A stretch of DNA of 64,000 bases, taken from positions 21,597,886-21,661,885 of the forward strand of contig CM053800.1 in the NCBI GenBank assembly GCA_028671895.1, read 5' to 3'. The notes beneath the pieces were generated by a model. That model did not search any database. It was not told the origin of the DNA and saw nothing but the letters and a program-made list of their open reading frames with translations. The translations under genes and the position numbers were made by a program. Positions 22,141-31,618 of the stretch are shown piece after piece. The first letter of the stretch is position 1. Every line of letters starts with the position of its first letter. This DNA comes from Oenanthe sinensis (lineage: Eukaryota; Streptophyta; Magnoliopsida; Apiales; Apiaceae).

Positions 22141-23596
22141 AGAGTTCAGACAACGATGATGAAGAAGAGATGGGAAATCTTTCTCTTATGACTTCATCCG
22201 AAGAATCACTGTCTCCAACTCGACAAGGAGGAAAAGAGATAGATCCTTCATGCCCTAAGATGTTTAAATTTCTAGGTAAAGAACTAGATGATACAAGATA
22301 TAGAATTAAAAAACTAATTCTAAAAAACAAAGCCTTAGCTTATGAGAATGATGTTCTAAAATTGTTAGAAACCAGAACTGACAAATTGACCGAGGACTTA
22401 GCTTTTCAGGTGAATAGAGTTAGTTGTTATGTTAAAGTTGAAACTTATCTCAGAAATAAAATAGTGGAAGAACAGAAGAAGTGTCTAGCCTATAAGAATT
22501 CCCCTTACATTGTAAAAGACCTAATTGACCAACAAGAAATAAAATGTAAAGTTGGAATAGGCTTTCAGTACAATCAATCTGTAGGAAAGACAAGCAACAT
22601 CACCCCATTCAGAAAAAGTGTTGAAGAAAGGGGTATTCCACATGTTATTAAGGACACACCTAAACCACTTTTCATAACCCTATCGTAGAACCGATCCTTG
22701 AGAACTCTATATTAATTGCTTACGAAATGAAGTTAGAGGACCTCGAGGAAGAAAAGAAAAAAAAGGAACAAGCTAAGGACATAAAAGGAGTTAATGTCCA
22801 ACAAGAGAGATGTGCACCCAAGACACTAGTGAAAGATGTGGGAACTTCTGATTCCCTCAATCCTGGTACAGGTGCTAAAGACTTAAAGAAGAAATTGAAT
22901 AGACCTAATAAGTTTGTCAATAGTAGGGATAGTAATAACAAATATCATTCTACTAAGAACTTTAAAACTGCTGATAAAGTTAAAGTAGAATCTGTTAAGA
23001 CACCTACTATGAATAACATGAATGTTATTGATGTATGCCATAAACTATGTGGTGTTGCAAATTGTATGTTATGTGCTTTTAATTCTATGTCTGCATACTT
23101 CAGAAGCATGTTTACTAAGAAAAATAACATGACACATAGACAACACATCAATAATAAATTTATGAAATCCAAGACTGCAATTCATTCAACTGAGAAGAAG
23201 GAAACATATGTTCTAAAGTCTAAATAGAAAGTTGTTAAGACTATTTATAGGAATGTAAGTACAGTCAAGGTAGATGTTGTTGTGTTCGAAAAGGATCTAT
23301 TGTTAAAGTTGACAAAGGTCAATTTTTTAAGTATGTCGGGCCCAATCAGTTTTGGGCTCCGAAGATGATTTAATCCATTTGATATTTGCAGGGAGTTAAA
23401 TAGGTAAACCAGGTTCTATGGATCCTGGACAGCGGATCTTCAAGGCATACGAGCCGAGATAGAGCCCTGCTATCAGACGTGGTTGAAAGAGTTGGTCCTA
23501 TCGTCACCTTTAGAGATAACACCAAAGGAATGACAACGGGATATGGAAATTAAATACTGGGAATGTTATCATTTATAATGTCTCTTTAGTGGAAGG
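22141..23596 (+). pseudogene. SirE gag C-terminus and start of protease
   Basis: Aligns with SirG 27120-28600. Readable segments: 22170-22688 (172 codons, acidic then coiled-coil-like, Leu/Lys/Glu-rich) and 22727-23227 (166 codons, Lys-rich, with a conserved CHKLCGVANCMLCAFN segment). After 23227 there are several stops; a TAA at 23368-23370 matches the gag-pol stop in SirG. The protease motif DSGSSRH is near 23426-23446. SirF's LTR cuts the frame at 23597. One reading frame is kept at 22727 where SirG has a stop (27716). Confidence 0.88.
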
Positions 23597-23667
23597 TGTT
23601 ATGAATCTACATGTAATTTGATGATAACATTAATCTTAGAATCATAGAAATTTTATTTGATGTAACT

Positions 23668-24165
23668 GATCAATTGATATAAAAATTTATAAATATCAAT
23701 TGATCAGGAAACCATTTATCAGTTGAAATGTTTATACGAGTCAACTGATAATTTGGACTGTAGCATAGGTGTACTTAGTCTATTTCAATCGATAAGGTGT
23801 AAATCAATTGATATTATTCTTATAAATTGATGTTAGAGTCGATTGATATAGATCATCAATTGATGTGTAAATTAAACTGTCAAATTGTAATTATTTGAAG
23901 ACAGGAAATTTCACAAGTGAAGGATGATCAATTGATATTTAAGCCTCAATGGATGAGAGATCAATCGAAGAAGCCAAGTTAGGAATTGAAGACTATTAAC
24001 TGATGTGAAGACCCATCGATTGATATATCGATTGATAACATTTATCAATCGATAAGTCATTCCATATCAATCGATGGATGTAAAGATCAATCGAAGAAGA
24101 ACATCAGTTGATGGATTAAAGGATGAATCAATTGATATGCTTAACAATAAGTTATCAATTGATTG
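23668..24165. repeat. ATCAATTGAT motif array in SirF LTR
   Basis: Around twenty copies of ATCAATTGAT and variants with ATCGATTGAT, ATCAATCGAT, TCAACTGAT, ATCAGTTGAT. The core is a palindrome. Spacing is irregular (about 15-50 bp). Ends about 180 bp before the TATA box. Confidence 0.9.
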
Positions 24166-24347
24166 TGACAACACAGAAAGACTATCAGTTGTAGATCCAG
24201 AGAACAAAAGCACACCTATGGAAGACAGCCTAAGGTGTTTGTGAAGACTCAATCCGTAGGTGTCTTTCAAATCTATTTTCCTAAAAAAGGAAAAAGAGAG
24301 ACAGATAAAAACAATCCTAGAATAGGAATTGTAAAAATACACTTGTA

Positions 24348-24352
24348 GTATA
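24348..24352. repeat. SirG left target-site duplication (GTATA)
   Basis: Perfect match to 39520-39524. The unsplit site reads GTATATAAAC, a TATA box of SirF. Confidence 0.92.
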
Positions 24353-24729
24353 TGAAAGGCATATGACTAGGCCTATTTGTAATAGTTAGATGACAACTCA
24401 ACTCAATCTAGAAACAGTGGTAAATAATAAATATCAAACAGGAATCAAGACGAAGACAGTCAACTAGTCACAAAAAAATCAACTGAATCAGAAGCACTCA
24501 GTTGATCCTACTACTCAACACTGAAGAAGTTCATTAATATGTTCAAGCGTCAGTGGATAATAATCAAGTAGTAATTTCAAAAGAATTCAGAAGATTTAGA
24601 AGATTTTAAGTGATTACTACACGAAGATTCCAGAAGAAAAAGAACAGAAAAAGAAGACAGGAAAGCTAAGCAAAGACAAAAGGCCACTAGTTTAAAGTTA
24701 AAAGAAATGGAAAATATTTATTAGAGTAT

Positions 24730-24763
24730 GACACAAATGAACCAGACAGTACATTTGTGTGTC
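24730..24763 (+). promoter_or_regulatory. Conserved LTR hairpin
   Basis: Stem GACACAAATG with CATTTGTGTGTC (one 2-base bulge) around a loop AACCAGACAGTA. SirA (14593-14637) and SirC (16863-16908) have hairpins at the same place with the same loop type but different stems. Function unknown. Confidence 0.6.
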
Positions 24764-25024
24764 AACTTTAATTAATAAATATTTAACATTGAGCTGAAAG
24801 TGGTTTCATGACAGAAGACGGAGAATGACAAAAGACTGCAACAGACTACAGAGTTAAACAAGTCCTAATAGTATTTTAATTCTCAAATTAAAATTAAGTT
24901 AATTATTTAATTTATTTAATTAAATTAATTCAAGTCTGAATTAAATTAATTCATAAATTATTTAATTAAATTAAAGAAGAATTAATTTACTAAAAAGATT
25001 TGATTCAAAAATAACTTATAAATT

Positions 25025-25366
25025 AAGTCATACCGAGCAAAAGAATGCAAGTCATGCTGAGTTAATTGGTTAAGTCATACCGAATTAATTGTTTATCAAA
25101 TGACTTATAAAATAAGTCATACCGAGCTCTTGAGTATGAGTCATACCGAGCTCTTGTGATATAAGTCATACCGAATTTTTTTTGATTTAATATAAGTCAT
25201 TATGATTTATTTTAATTAAAGAAAATTCAAATATGACTTAAAAATGAGTCATACCGAATTTCTATGAGTCATACCGACCATTATAAGTCATGCCCAGCCT
25301 TTTTATTTGTCATACAAGTGTTAATTCAATTAGTTAAAAGGTCATAATGGGACAAGTCATACTGGC
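25025..25366. repeat. TCATACCGA motif array in SirG 5' LTR
   Basis: About 13 units of (A/G)AGTCATACCGA or variants, 14-50 bp apart, all in the same sense, ending about 10 bp before the TATA box. The 3' LTR has the same array at about 38818-39160. Confidence 0.92.
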
Positions 25367-25376
25367 TTTTCACCTC

Positions 25377-25384
25377 TATAAATA
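25377..25384 (+). promoter_or_regulatory. SirG LTR TATA box
   Basis: TATAAATA inside CACCTC...GAGGTG, a short palindromic frame. The same box is at 39170-39177 (3' LTR) and 63393-63400 (SirH). It would set the U3/R boundary about 30 bp downstream. Confidence 0.8.
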
Positions 25385-25728
25385 TGAGGTGATTGTCTTC
25401 ATTTTTCAAGAGTAATTCAAACATTCAAATTCAGAAATTTGTATGCATTGTAATATTCACAGATTTCTGTGCTTAGTTTGGAATATAATTGTTAAACTCG
25501 AACAATTCATGTCAAAATCGTTCTAAGCTTTTAAACAGTTATATAAACTTTCTACTAATTAATTTTGTAATACTTTTCAAGTTAAAATTATATCTTCTAC
25601 TTGAACAGTATTTCATTTCAATTAATATTTTGTGTGAATTTAAAATAATATTTTTAAATCCAATATTCTGCGATAATTAATAGATATTGTATTCAACCCC
25701 CCCTTTTACAATATCAGGGACCAACAAT

Positions 25729-25740
25729 TGGCATCAGAGC
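25729..25740 (+). other. SirG primer-binding site
   Basis: TGGCATCAGAGC, two bases after the LTR. Complementary to the 3' end of plant initiator tRNA-Met except for one base (TGGTATCAGAGC in SirH). Confidence 0.88.
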
Positions 25741-25931
25741 TGGTTGATATATTAAATACCAGATCCGAACCAAATATTCCGCGACTCATACAGATCTCAA
25801 AAATTATTTTTAATTCGAAATAATTTTTTATTCAAAATAATTTTTTAAAAAAAATTATTTTTGATCAAAAATTATTTTCAGTCAAAAATTAAAATATTTT
25901 TTGAAACACTTAACTTTTAATCTTATTTAAG

Positions 25932-27152
25932 ATGAGTACACAAAAGGTAACGAGCATCAAAATTCCATCATTCGATAAAGATCATTATAACCTATGGAAG
26001 CACAAGATGCAGTTATTTATTGGGATCGCCAATCCCAAATATGCCTTGATCTTAGAAAAAGGCATTGAACCTCCAATAACAGTTGTTCTCGAACACGAGG
26101 TAGATGGGGTCGTAATTCCTCATAGACAGATTCCAAAAAGTCCGGCAGACAACAACGATGAAGAAAAGGAAGCTGTATCCCTGGACAATAACCTCAAGCT
26201 TATTCTGATAAAATCCCTAGACTATGTCATGTATAATCATGTGGTCAACTGCAAGACCTCCAAGCAAATCTGGGATACTATAGAGGTTATAAATGAAGGG
26301 ACTGAAGAAGTCAAAGAGAATAGACTGGAGATATTGACCTCCCAGTACGAGCAGTTTAGATCCAACCCCGGTGAGGGTATCTCTGAAGTGTTTCAGAGAT
26401 TGAACAAACTTATAAACGAGCTCAACCTCAACGGGAAATATTACTTAAACCAGGAGGTCAATAGGAAGTTTCTATTAACCTTGCCACAGCATCTAGAGCA
26501 CAGGATCGCGGCCATCCGAGAGTCTAGGGACATGAAGGAGATAACCCTAGAAAGACTCTACGGAGTTCTGAAGACATATGAATTGGAGCAGATTCAGACA
26601 AGAGAGATGTATGGCAGAGGCAAAGTTTCGAGTTCTTCTAAAGCACTGATAGTAGAAGCACCAGAGAAAGAGGAAGTGAAGGCTGTTGTACCTTCAAAAA
26701 GTTCAGAGGAGTATGTTGTTCCAGAATATGGTCATACTCCAGAAAAACAGGAAAATGGTGAATTCTATTCTCTAGAAGAATTGGATCAGCTGGAAGATGA
26801 ATCTCTAGCTATGTTTGCCAGGAAGTTTGGAAACATGAGATTCAGAAGAAACTCCTCATTTAAATCTAAACCTACCTTTGGAAGGTTTCAAAAAGGAAGT
26901 TCTTCAACAGCTGTATCAAGAAGCGGCTACAAGACAAGCTTGGTTGACAGAAGCAAGATCCGTTGCTTCAACTGCAATGAGCTTGGTCATTTTGCAACTG
27001 AATGCAAGAAGCCGAAGCAAAGACAGAAGAGAGACTCTTATCAAGAGTTGAAAGAGAAATATGATGCTTTAGTGAAAAAGCATCAAGGGAAGTCCTATCT
27101 AGCGAGGGCAAGAGCTGGGATGACTCAGACAATGATGAGGAAGAAGAGCTAG
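25932..27152 (+). CDS. gag: SirG gag, N-terminal and nucleocapsid part
   Basis: 406 codons from ATG about 190 bp after the primer-binding site. Residues 1-220 look like copia capsid (KIPSFDKDHYNLWKHKMQLF near 9-28; conserved YELEQIQ near 216). Residues about 347-360 form a CX2CX4HX4C zinc knuckle, CFNCNELGHFATEC, inside a basic region, as expected for RNA binding. The last about 15 residues are out of frame: a single-base frameshift near 27100 moves gag to the frame that continues at 27167. The homologous SirE copy shows the continuing frame. Product would be the capsid/nucleocapsid precursor. Confidence 0.9.
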   Translation: MSTQKVTSIKIPSFDKDHYNLWKHKMQLFIGIANPKYALILEKGIEPPITVVLEHEVDGVVIPHRQIPKSPADNNDEEKEAVSLDNNLKLILIKSLDYVMYNHVVNCKTSKQIWDTIEVINEGTEEVKENRLEILTSQYEQFRSNPGEGISEVFQRLNKLINELNLNGKYYLNQEVNRKFLLTLPQHLEHRIAAIRESRDMKEITLERLYGVLKTYELEQIQTREMYGRGKVSSSSKALIVEAPEKEEVKAVVPSKSSEEYVVPEYGHTPEKQENGEFYSLEELDQLEDESLAMFARKFGNMRFRRNSSFKSKPTFGRFQKGSSSTAVSRSGYKTSLVDRSKIRCFNCNELGHFATECKKPKQRQKRDSYQELKEKYDALVKKHQGKSYLARARAGMTQTMMRKKS

Positions 27153-27718
27153 GAAATCTTGCTCTTATGGCTTCATCAGATGGATCAGTATCTCCACCTC
27201 GGACAGAAGGAAAAGAGGTAGATCCCTCATGCCCTAAAATGTTTAAACTGTTAGGAAAAGAATTGGACGACACCAGAGATAGGGTTAACAAACTACGTCT
27301 CAAAATTAAAGAATTAACTGATGAGAATGATAGTTTAAAATTGTTAAAAACCAGAAATATAAAACTGACTGAGGACCTAGCTTTTCAGGTTAATAGAGTC
27401 AGTTGTTATGTCAAGGTTGAGGCCTATCTCAGAAATCAGATTGTAGAGGAACAGAAAAAGTGTCTTGCCTATAAACATTCCTCTTATATTGTAAAAGACC
27501 TAGTTGACCAACAAGAAATAAAACGTAAAGTTGGAATAGGCTATGAATACAATCAATCTGTAGGAAAGGCGAGCAACATAACCCCTTTCAGAAAAAGTGC
27601 TGAAGAAAGGGGTATCCCACATGTTGTTAAGGACACACCTAAACCTCTTTTCATAACCCCTATAGCAGAACCTATCCTGGAAAGCTCTATACTTATTCAA
27701 TATGAAATGAAGTTATAG
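27153..27718 (+). pseudogene. SirG gag, middle part
   Basis: Same frame as pol, open from before the frameshift to a TAG at 27716-27718; first ATG is 27167. An acidic Ser/Asp tract, then about 100 residues with a Leu/Ile heptad look (KLLGKELDDTRDRVNKLRL near 25-43), likely coiled coil. SirE has GAG where this copy has the TAG stop, so the stop is a private nonsense mutation (G to T). Confidence 0.85.
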
Positions 27719-28372
27719 GATCTCGAGGAAGAAAAGAAAAGAGAGGAACTTGCTAAGGACATAAAAGGAGTTAATGTCCAACAAAAAGTGACTGCACCCA
27801 AGACATCAGTGAAAGATGTGGGAACCTCTGCTTTCCCCAATCCTGGTATAGGTGTTAAAGACTTGAAGAACAAACCAAACAGACCCAATTCCTTTGTGAA
27901 TAGTAGGAACAGTAACAACAGATTTCATTCTACTGAAAACTTTAAATTTGCTGAAAAAGTTGAGGTAGAAACTGTAAAGACACCAACTGTTAAGCCACCT
28001 ACTATACTGAATAACATGCTTACTATTGATGCTCTCCATAAACCTTGTGGTGTTTTAAATTGTATGTTATGTGCTTTTAATGCTATGACTGCTTACTTTA
28101 AACGCATGATAACTAAGAAAGATAACATGACACCAAGACAGCACATCAATAGTAAATTTGCTAAATCCAAGACTGCAACTCCTTCACCTGAGAAAAAGGA
28201 ATCATATATTCCTAAGTCTAAACAGAAAGTTGATAAGACGGTTTATAGGAAGGTAGGAACAGTCAAGGAAGATAATGATGTTATTCGAAAAGGGTCTGTT
28301 GTCAAAGCTGACAAAGGTCAATTCTTTAAGTATGCCGGGCCCAATCAATTTTGGTTTCCGAAGATGAATTAA
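27719..28372 (+). pseudogene. SirG gag, C-terminal part
   Basis: Open from the TAG at 27716 to a TAA at 28370-28372, same frame as pol. Lys-rich and low-complexity, with a Cys-rich segment LHKPCGVLNCMLCAFN (near 28035-28080) that is also present in SirE. There is no ATG start of its own; it is the tail of gag. The TAA is also present in SirE at 23368, so it is probably the normal gag terminator. Confidence 0.85.
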
Positions 28373-31300
28373 TCCGTTTGGTATGTGCAGGGAGTTAAAC
28401 AGGTAAACCGAGTTGTATGGATCCTGGACAGCGGATCTTCAAGGCATATGACCGGAGATAGAGCCTTGCTATCAAACGTGGTTGAAACAGCTGGCCCAAT
28501 CGTCACCTTTGGAGATAACAGCAAAGGAATGACTACGGGATATGGCAAGTTAAATACTGGAAATGTTATCATTGAAAATGTCTCTTTAGTGGAAGGACTT
28601 AAGCACAATCTACTCAGCATCAGTCAATTTTGTGATAAAGGGTACAAAGTAAACTTTATCAAGGAGAAATGCTTAATAGCTCATTCTAAAGATGACAAAC
28701 TAGCCTTGCATGGAGTAAGGAAAGGAAACTTGTACGTAGCCGATCTCAACTCAGGAAGTGAAGATGAAGCAAACTGTTTCTATTCAAAGGCTTCATCAGA
28801 AGAAAACTGGCTATGGCACAAGAAACTCTCACATCTAAACTTCAAAACAATGAACTCTTTAGTCAAGAGGGATTTAGTTAGAGGACTGCCTCCGATGGAA
28901 CTTACACAAGAAGGCTTGTGTGAGGCATGTCAGAAAGGGAAGTCAAAGAAAGCAAATCACAAAGGAACAGACACTACAAATATCACTGAACCACTGCAAC
29001 TGCTACATATGGATTTATTTGGTCCGGTCAATATTCCGTCTATGTCCAGAAAAAGATACGCCTTAGTGATTGTAGATGACTTCACAAAATATACATGGGT
29101 TTTATTCTTGAACTCTAAGGATGAAACTCCACATTTGGTGATTGATCATATAAAATTGATTGAGTTAGATTCAAAGTTACCTGTCCGGGCAATCAGATCA
29201 GATAATGGAACAGAATTCAAAAATGAAGTTATGAATAACTTCTGCTCAGACAAGGGGATAACAAGGCAATATTCAGCACCAAGGACTCCGCAACAAAATG
29301 GAGTTGTAGAAAGGAAAAATAGAACCCTGATTGAAGCTGCAAGAACAATGCTAAGTGAATCAAGGCTACCTATCTACTTCTGGGCTGAAGCAGTGAATAC
29401 AGCTTGTTACACTCAGAATCGAACTCTGATCAACAAAGATCATATGAAAACTCCCTATGAATTAATGGCTGGCAAGAAACCAACTCTCAAGTACTTTCAT
29501 GTATTTGGAGCTAAATGTTTTGTGTTAAAGGATGGAGATGAACTTCGTGGCAAGTTTGAGGCCAAGGCACATGAAGCTATTTTTGTCGGGTATTCAAGAA
29601 GAGCGTATAGGGTATACATAATTGATCAGCACCAAGTGAAGGAAAGTGTCAATGTAACTTTTGATGACACTAAACTCCCAAGTATCCAAACTGAAGATTC
29701 TTCTGAGTCATTAAAATTCGACAATTATCCAGACTCACATTCTGATGATGAAGAAGAACCTGAGGTTGCAAAAGGAAATGATGATGACAATAATAATGAT
29801 GATCCAGGTAACAGTGGTGGAAACAATGATAACACTGGAGATACTACTAATATCAGTAGTGGATCAACAAGTCATCCTGGCAGCAACTCAGGGGGAGATG
29901 AAGGATCAACTGGCAGAACACAACATCACAATGAATTTCGAGGCGAATCATCAAGATCATACCTTCCTAGGGAAAGGATATGGAGCAGAGATCATCCTTT
30001 TGAATTGATTATAGGTGATCCAGATGTTGGAGTAAGAACTAGGAATGCAACTTCAAATGAATGTTTGTTTTCAGTTTTTCTATCTCAAGAAGAACCAAAG
30101 AAAATTGAAGATGCACTAACTGATCCAGATTGGGTTCTTGCCATGCAAGAAGAACTCAATCAATTTGAGAGACAGGAAGTATGGACACTGGTACCCAGGC
30201 CTAAAGATAGATCTGTTATTGGCACGAAATGGGTATACAGGAACAAGTTAGACGGTGATGGCATTGTTACGAGGAACAAGGCCAGACTGGTGGCAAAGGG
30301 TTACTCCCAAGAAGAGGGAATTGATTATGATGAGACCTACGCACCAGTTGCAAGACTTGAAGCCATCAGGATATTTCAAGCATTCGCAGCACATTCCAAT
30401 TTTAAAGTTTATCAAATGGATGTAAAGAGTGCTTTTCTGAATGGAGAGTTAGAAGATGAAGTATATGTGGAACAGCCCCCTGGCTTTGAAAATCCAGAGT
30501 TTGCTGGTTTTGTATATTTTCTATTCAAAGCTCTCTATGGGCTCAAGCAAGCACCAAGGACATGGTATGACACTCTCTCTGTGTTTTTACTTGAAAATGG
30601 TTTTATTAGAGGTGTTATAGATAAAACTCTCTTTTATAAATTGCATGAAAAAGATATGTTATTTGTCCAAGTTTATGTTGACGATATCATATTTGGTTCT
30701 ACTAATGAAAACTTGTGCAAGAGATTTGCTAAGTTAATGCAGAGTAGGTATGAAATGAGCATGATGGGTGAACTGTCATTCTTCCTTGGATTGCAAGTAA
30801 AGCAAAAGGAAGATGGGATTTTTATTTGCCAATCAAAGTACGTAAGGGATCTTTTGAGAAAATACAGTCTAGAAGACTCTTCACCGGTAAAAACATCAAT
30901 GCCAACAGCCACAAAGCTTGATAAGGATGAAACTGGTAAAAAAGTTGACATCACAAGCTATAGAGGTATGATAGGCTCATTATTGTACTTAACTACTAGT
31001 AGACCTGATATTATGTTTGCAACATGCTTATGTGCTAGATTTCAATCAGATCCAAGAGAATCTCATCTTATAGCTGTGAAAAGAATTTTTAGATATCTTA
31101 AGGGCACACCAAATATTGGAATTTGGTACCCTAAAGATACAGGTTTTGACCTAATTGGCTATACAGATTCGGATTATGCAAGTTGTAGGATGGATAGGAA
31201 AAGTACTTCTGGAAGCTATCAGTTTCTAGGACGTCGACTGATTTCCTGGTATAGCAAGAAACAACACTCAGTATCTACCTCGACAGCCGAAGCAGAATAC

Positions 31301-31618
31301 ATTGCGACAGGCAGATGTTGTGCACAGATCTTGTGGATAAGGAATCAGCTGAATGACTATGGGCTTGCGTTGAATAAAATTCCAATATTCTGTGACAACA
31401 CAAGTGCAATAGCAATTTCCAACAATCCTGTACAACACTCAAGAACCAAGCACATTGACATAAGGTATCACTTTATCCGAGAGCATGTCATGAATGAAAC
31501 TGTGGTGTTACATTTTGTACCCACAGAAGAACAACTAGCCGACATCTTCACGAAACCACTTGATGAATCCACTTTCTCAAAGCTGGTTAGTGAACTAGGG
31601 ATGTTAAATTATGGCTAA
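28373..31618 (+). CDS. pol: SirG pol polyprotein (PR-INT-RT-RH), uninterrupted
   Basis: One frame of about 1081 codons after the gag TAA, with no ATG near its start, which fits readthrough of the gag stop. Residues are counted from GTG at 28385. Protease: WILDSGSSRHMTGD (about 12-25). INT zinc finger: WHKKLSHL (about 142) and CEACQKGK (about 178). INT core: MDLFGP, VDDFTKYTW, RSDNGTEF and PQQNGVVERKN give the D, D, E residues. A Asp/Asn/Ser/Gly-rich linker follows (about 450-545). RT: TKWVYRNKLD, QMDVKSAFLNGE, YGLKQAPRTW and YVDDIIFGST. RNase H: YTDSDYASC, STAEAEYIA, and CDNTSAIAI. It ends ADIFTKPL...LGMLNYG. All catalytic residues I can identify are present. Confidence 0.95.
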   Translation, partial: SVWYVQGVKQVNRVVWILDSGSSRHMTGDRALLSNVVETAGPIVTFGDNSKGMTTGYGKLNTGNVIIENVSLVEGLKHNLLSISQFCDKGYKVNFIKEKCLIAHSKDDKLALHGVRKGNLYVADLNSGSEDEANCFYSKASSEENWLWHKKLSHLNFKTMNSLVKRDLVRGLPPMELTQEGLCEACQKGKSKKANHKGTDTTNITEPLQLLHMDLFGPVNIPSMSRKRYALVIVDDFTKYTWVLFLNSKDETPHLVIDHIKLIELDSKLPVRAIRSDNGTEFKNEVMNNFCSDKGITRQYSAPRTPQQNGVVERKNRTLIEAARTMLSESRLPIYFWAEAVNTACYTQNRTLINKDHMKTPYELMAGKKPTLKYFHVFGAKCFVLKDGDELRGKFEAKAHEAIFVGYSRRAYRVYIIDQHQVKESVNVTFDDTKLPSIQTEDSSESLKFDNYPDSHSDDEEEPEVAKGNDDDNNNDDPGNSGGNNDNTGDTTNISSGSTSHPGSNSGGDEGSTGRTQHHNEFRGESSRSYLPRERIWSRDHPFELIIGDPDVGVRTRNATSNECLFSVFLSQEEPKKIEDALTDPDWVLAMQEELNQFERQEVWTLVPRPKDRSVIGTKWVYRNKLDGDGIVTRNKARLVAKGYSQEEGIDYDETYAPVARLEAIRIFQAFAAHSNFKVYQMDVKSAFLNGELEDEVYVEQPPGFENPEFAGFVYFLFKALYGLKQAPRTWYDTLSVFLLENGFIRGVIDKTLFYKLHEKDMLFVQVYVDDIIFGSTNENLCKRFAKLMQSRYEMSMMGELSFFLGLQVKQKEDGIFICQSKYVRDLLRKYSLEDSSPVKTSMPTATKLDKDETGKKVDITSYRGMIGSLLYLTTSRPDIMFATCLCARFQSDPRESHLIAVKRIFRYLKGTPNIGIWYPKDTGFDLIGYTDSDYASCRMDRKSTSGSYQFLGRRLISWYSKKQHSVSTSTAEAEYIATGRCCAQILWIRNQLNDYGLALNKIPIFCDNTSAIAISNNPVQHSRTKHIDIRYHFIREHVMNETVVLHFVPTEEQLADIFTKPLDESTFSKLVSELGMLNYG

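Larger units (their letters stand above)
23597..24352 (+). repeat. SirF 5' LTR, left part
   Basis: Starts TGTTATGAATCTAC in the SirE protease frame. It is split at a TATATAAA promoter box by SirG; the right part is 39525-39879. Total LTR is about 1111 bp. Contains the ATCAATTGAT array. Confidence 0.88.
24353..25726 (+). repeat. SirG 5' LTR
   Basis: 1374 bp, TGAAAGGCAT...GGGACCAACA. In order: conserved GAAGTTCATTAATATGTTC block (24526-24544), hairpin with GAACCAGACA loop (24730-24763), TCATACCGA array (25025-25366), TATAAATA box (25377-25384), a TTCAAGT/ACTTGAA hairpin (25577-25605), and the C-run near the end (25697-25703). Confidence 0.95.

Noticed and set aside
25025..25366. Regularly repeated short motif that could suggest a CRISPR array
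   Set aside because: Units are about 10-12 bp with irregular spacing and AT-rich, related spacers, inside a plant LTR and present in both LTRs. No cas genes.
26720..26740. GGTCATACTCCAGA in SirG gag as another copy of the array motif
   Set aside because: A single, imperfect match with an ordinary coding context; chance is sufficient.
28329..28390. Possible intron that would remove the gag stop in SirG (GTATGC...GTGCAG)
   Set aside because: About 61 bases, short for a plant intron, and joining the ends does not put gag in the pol frame. Readthrough is the simpler explanation.
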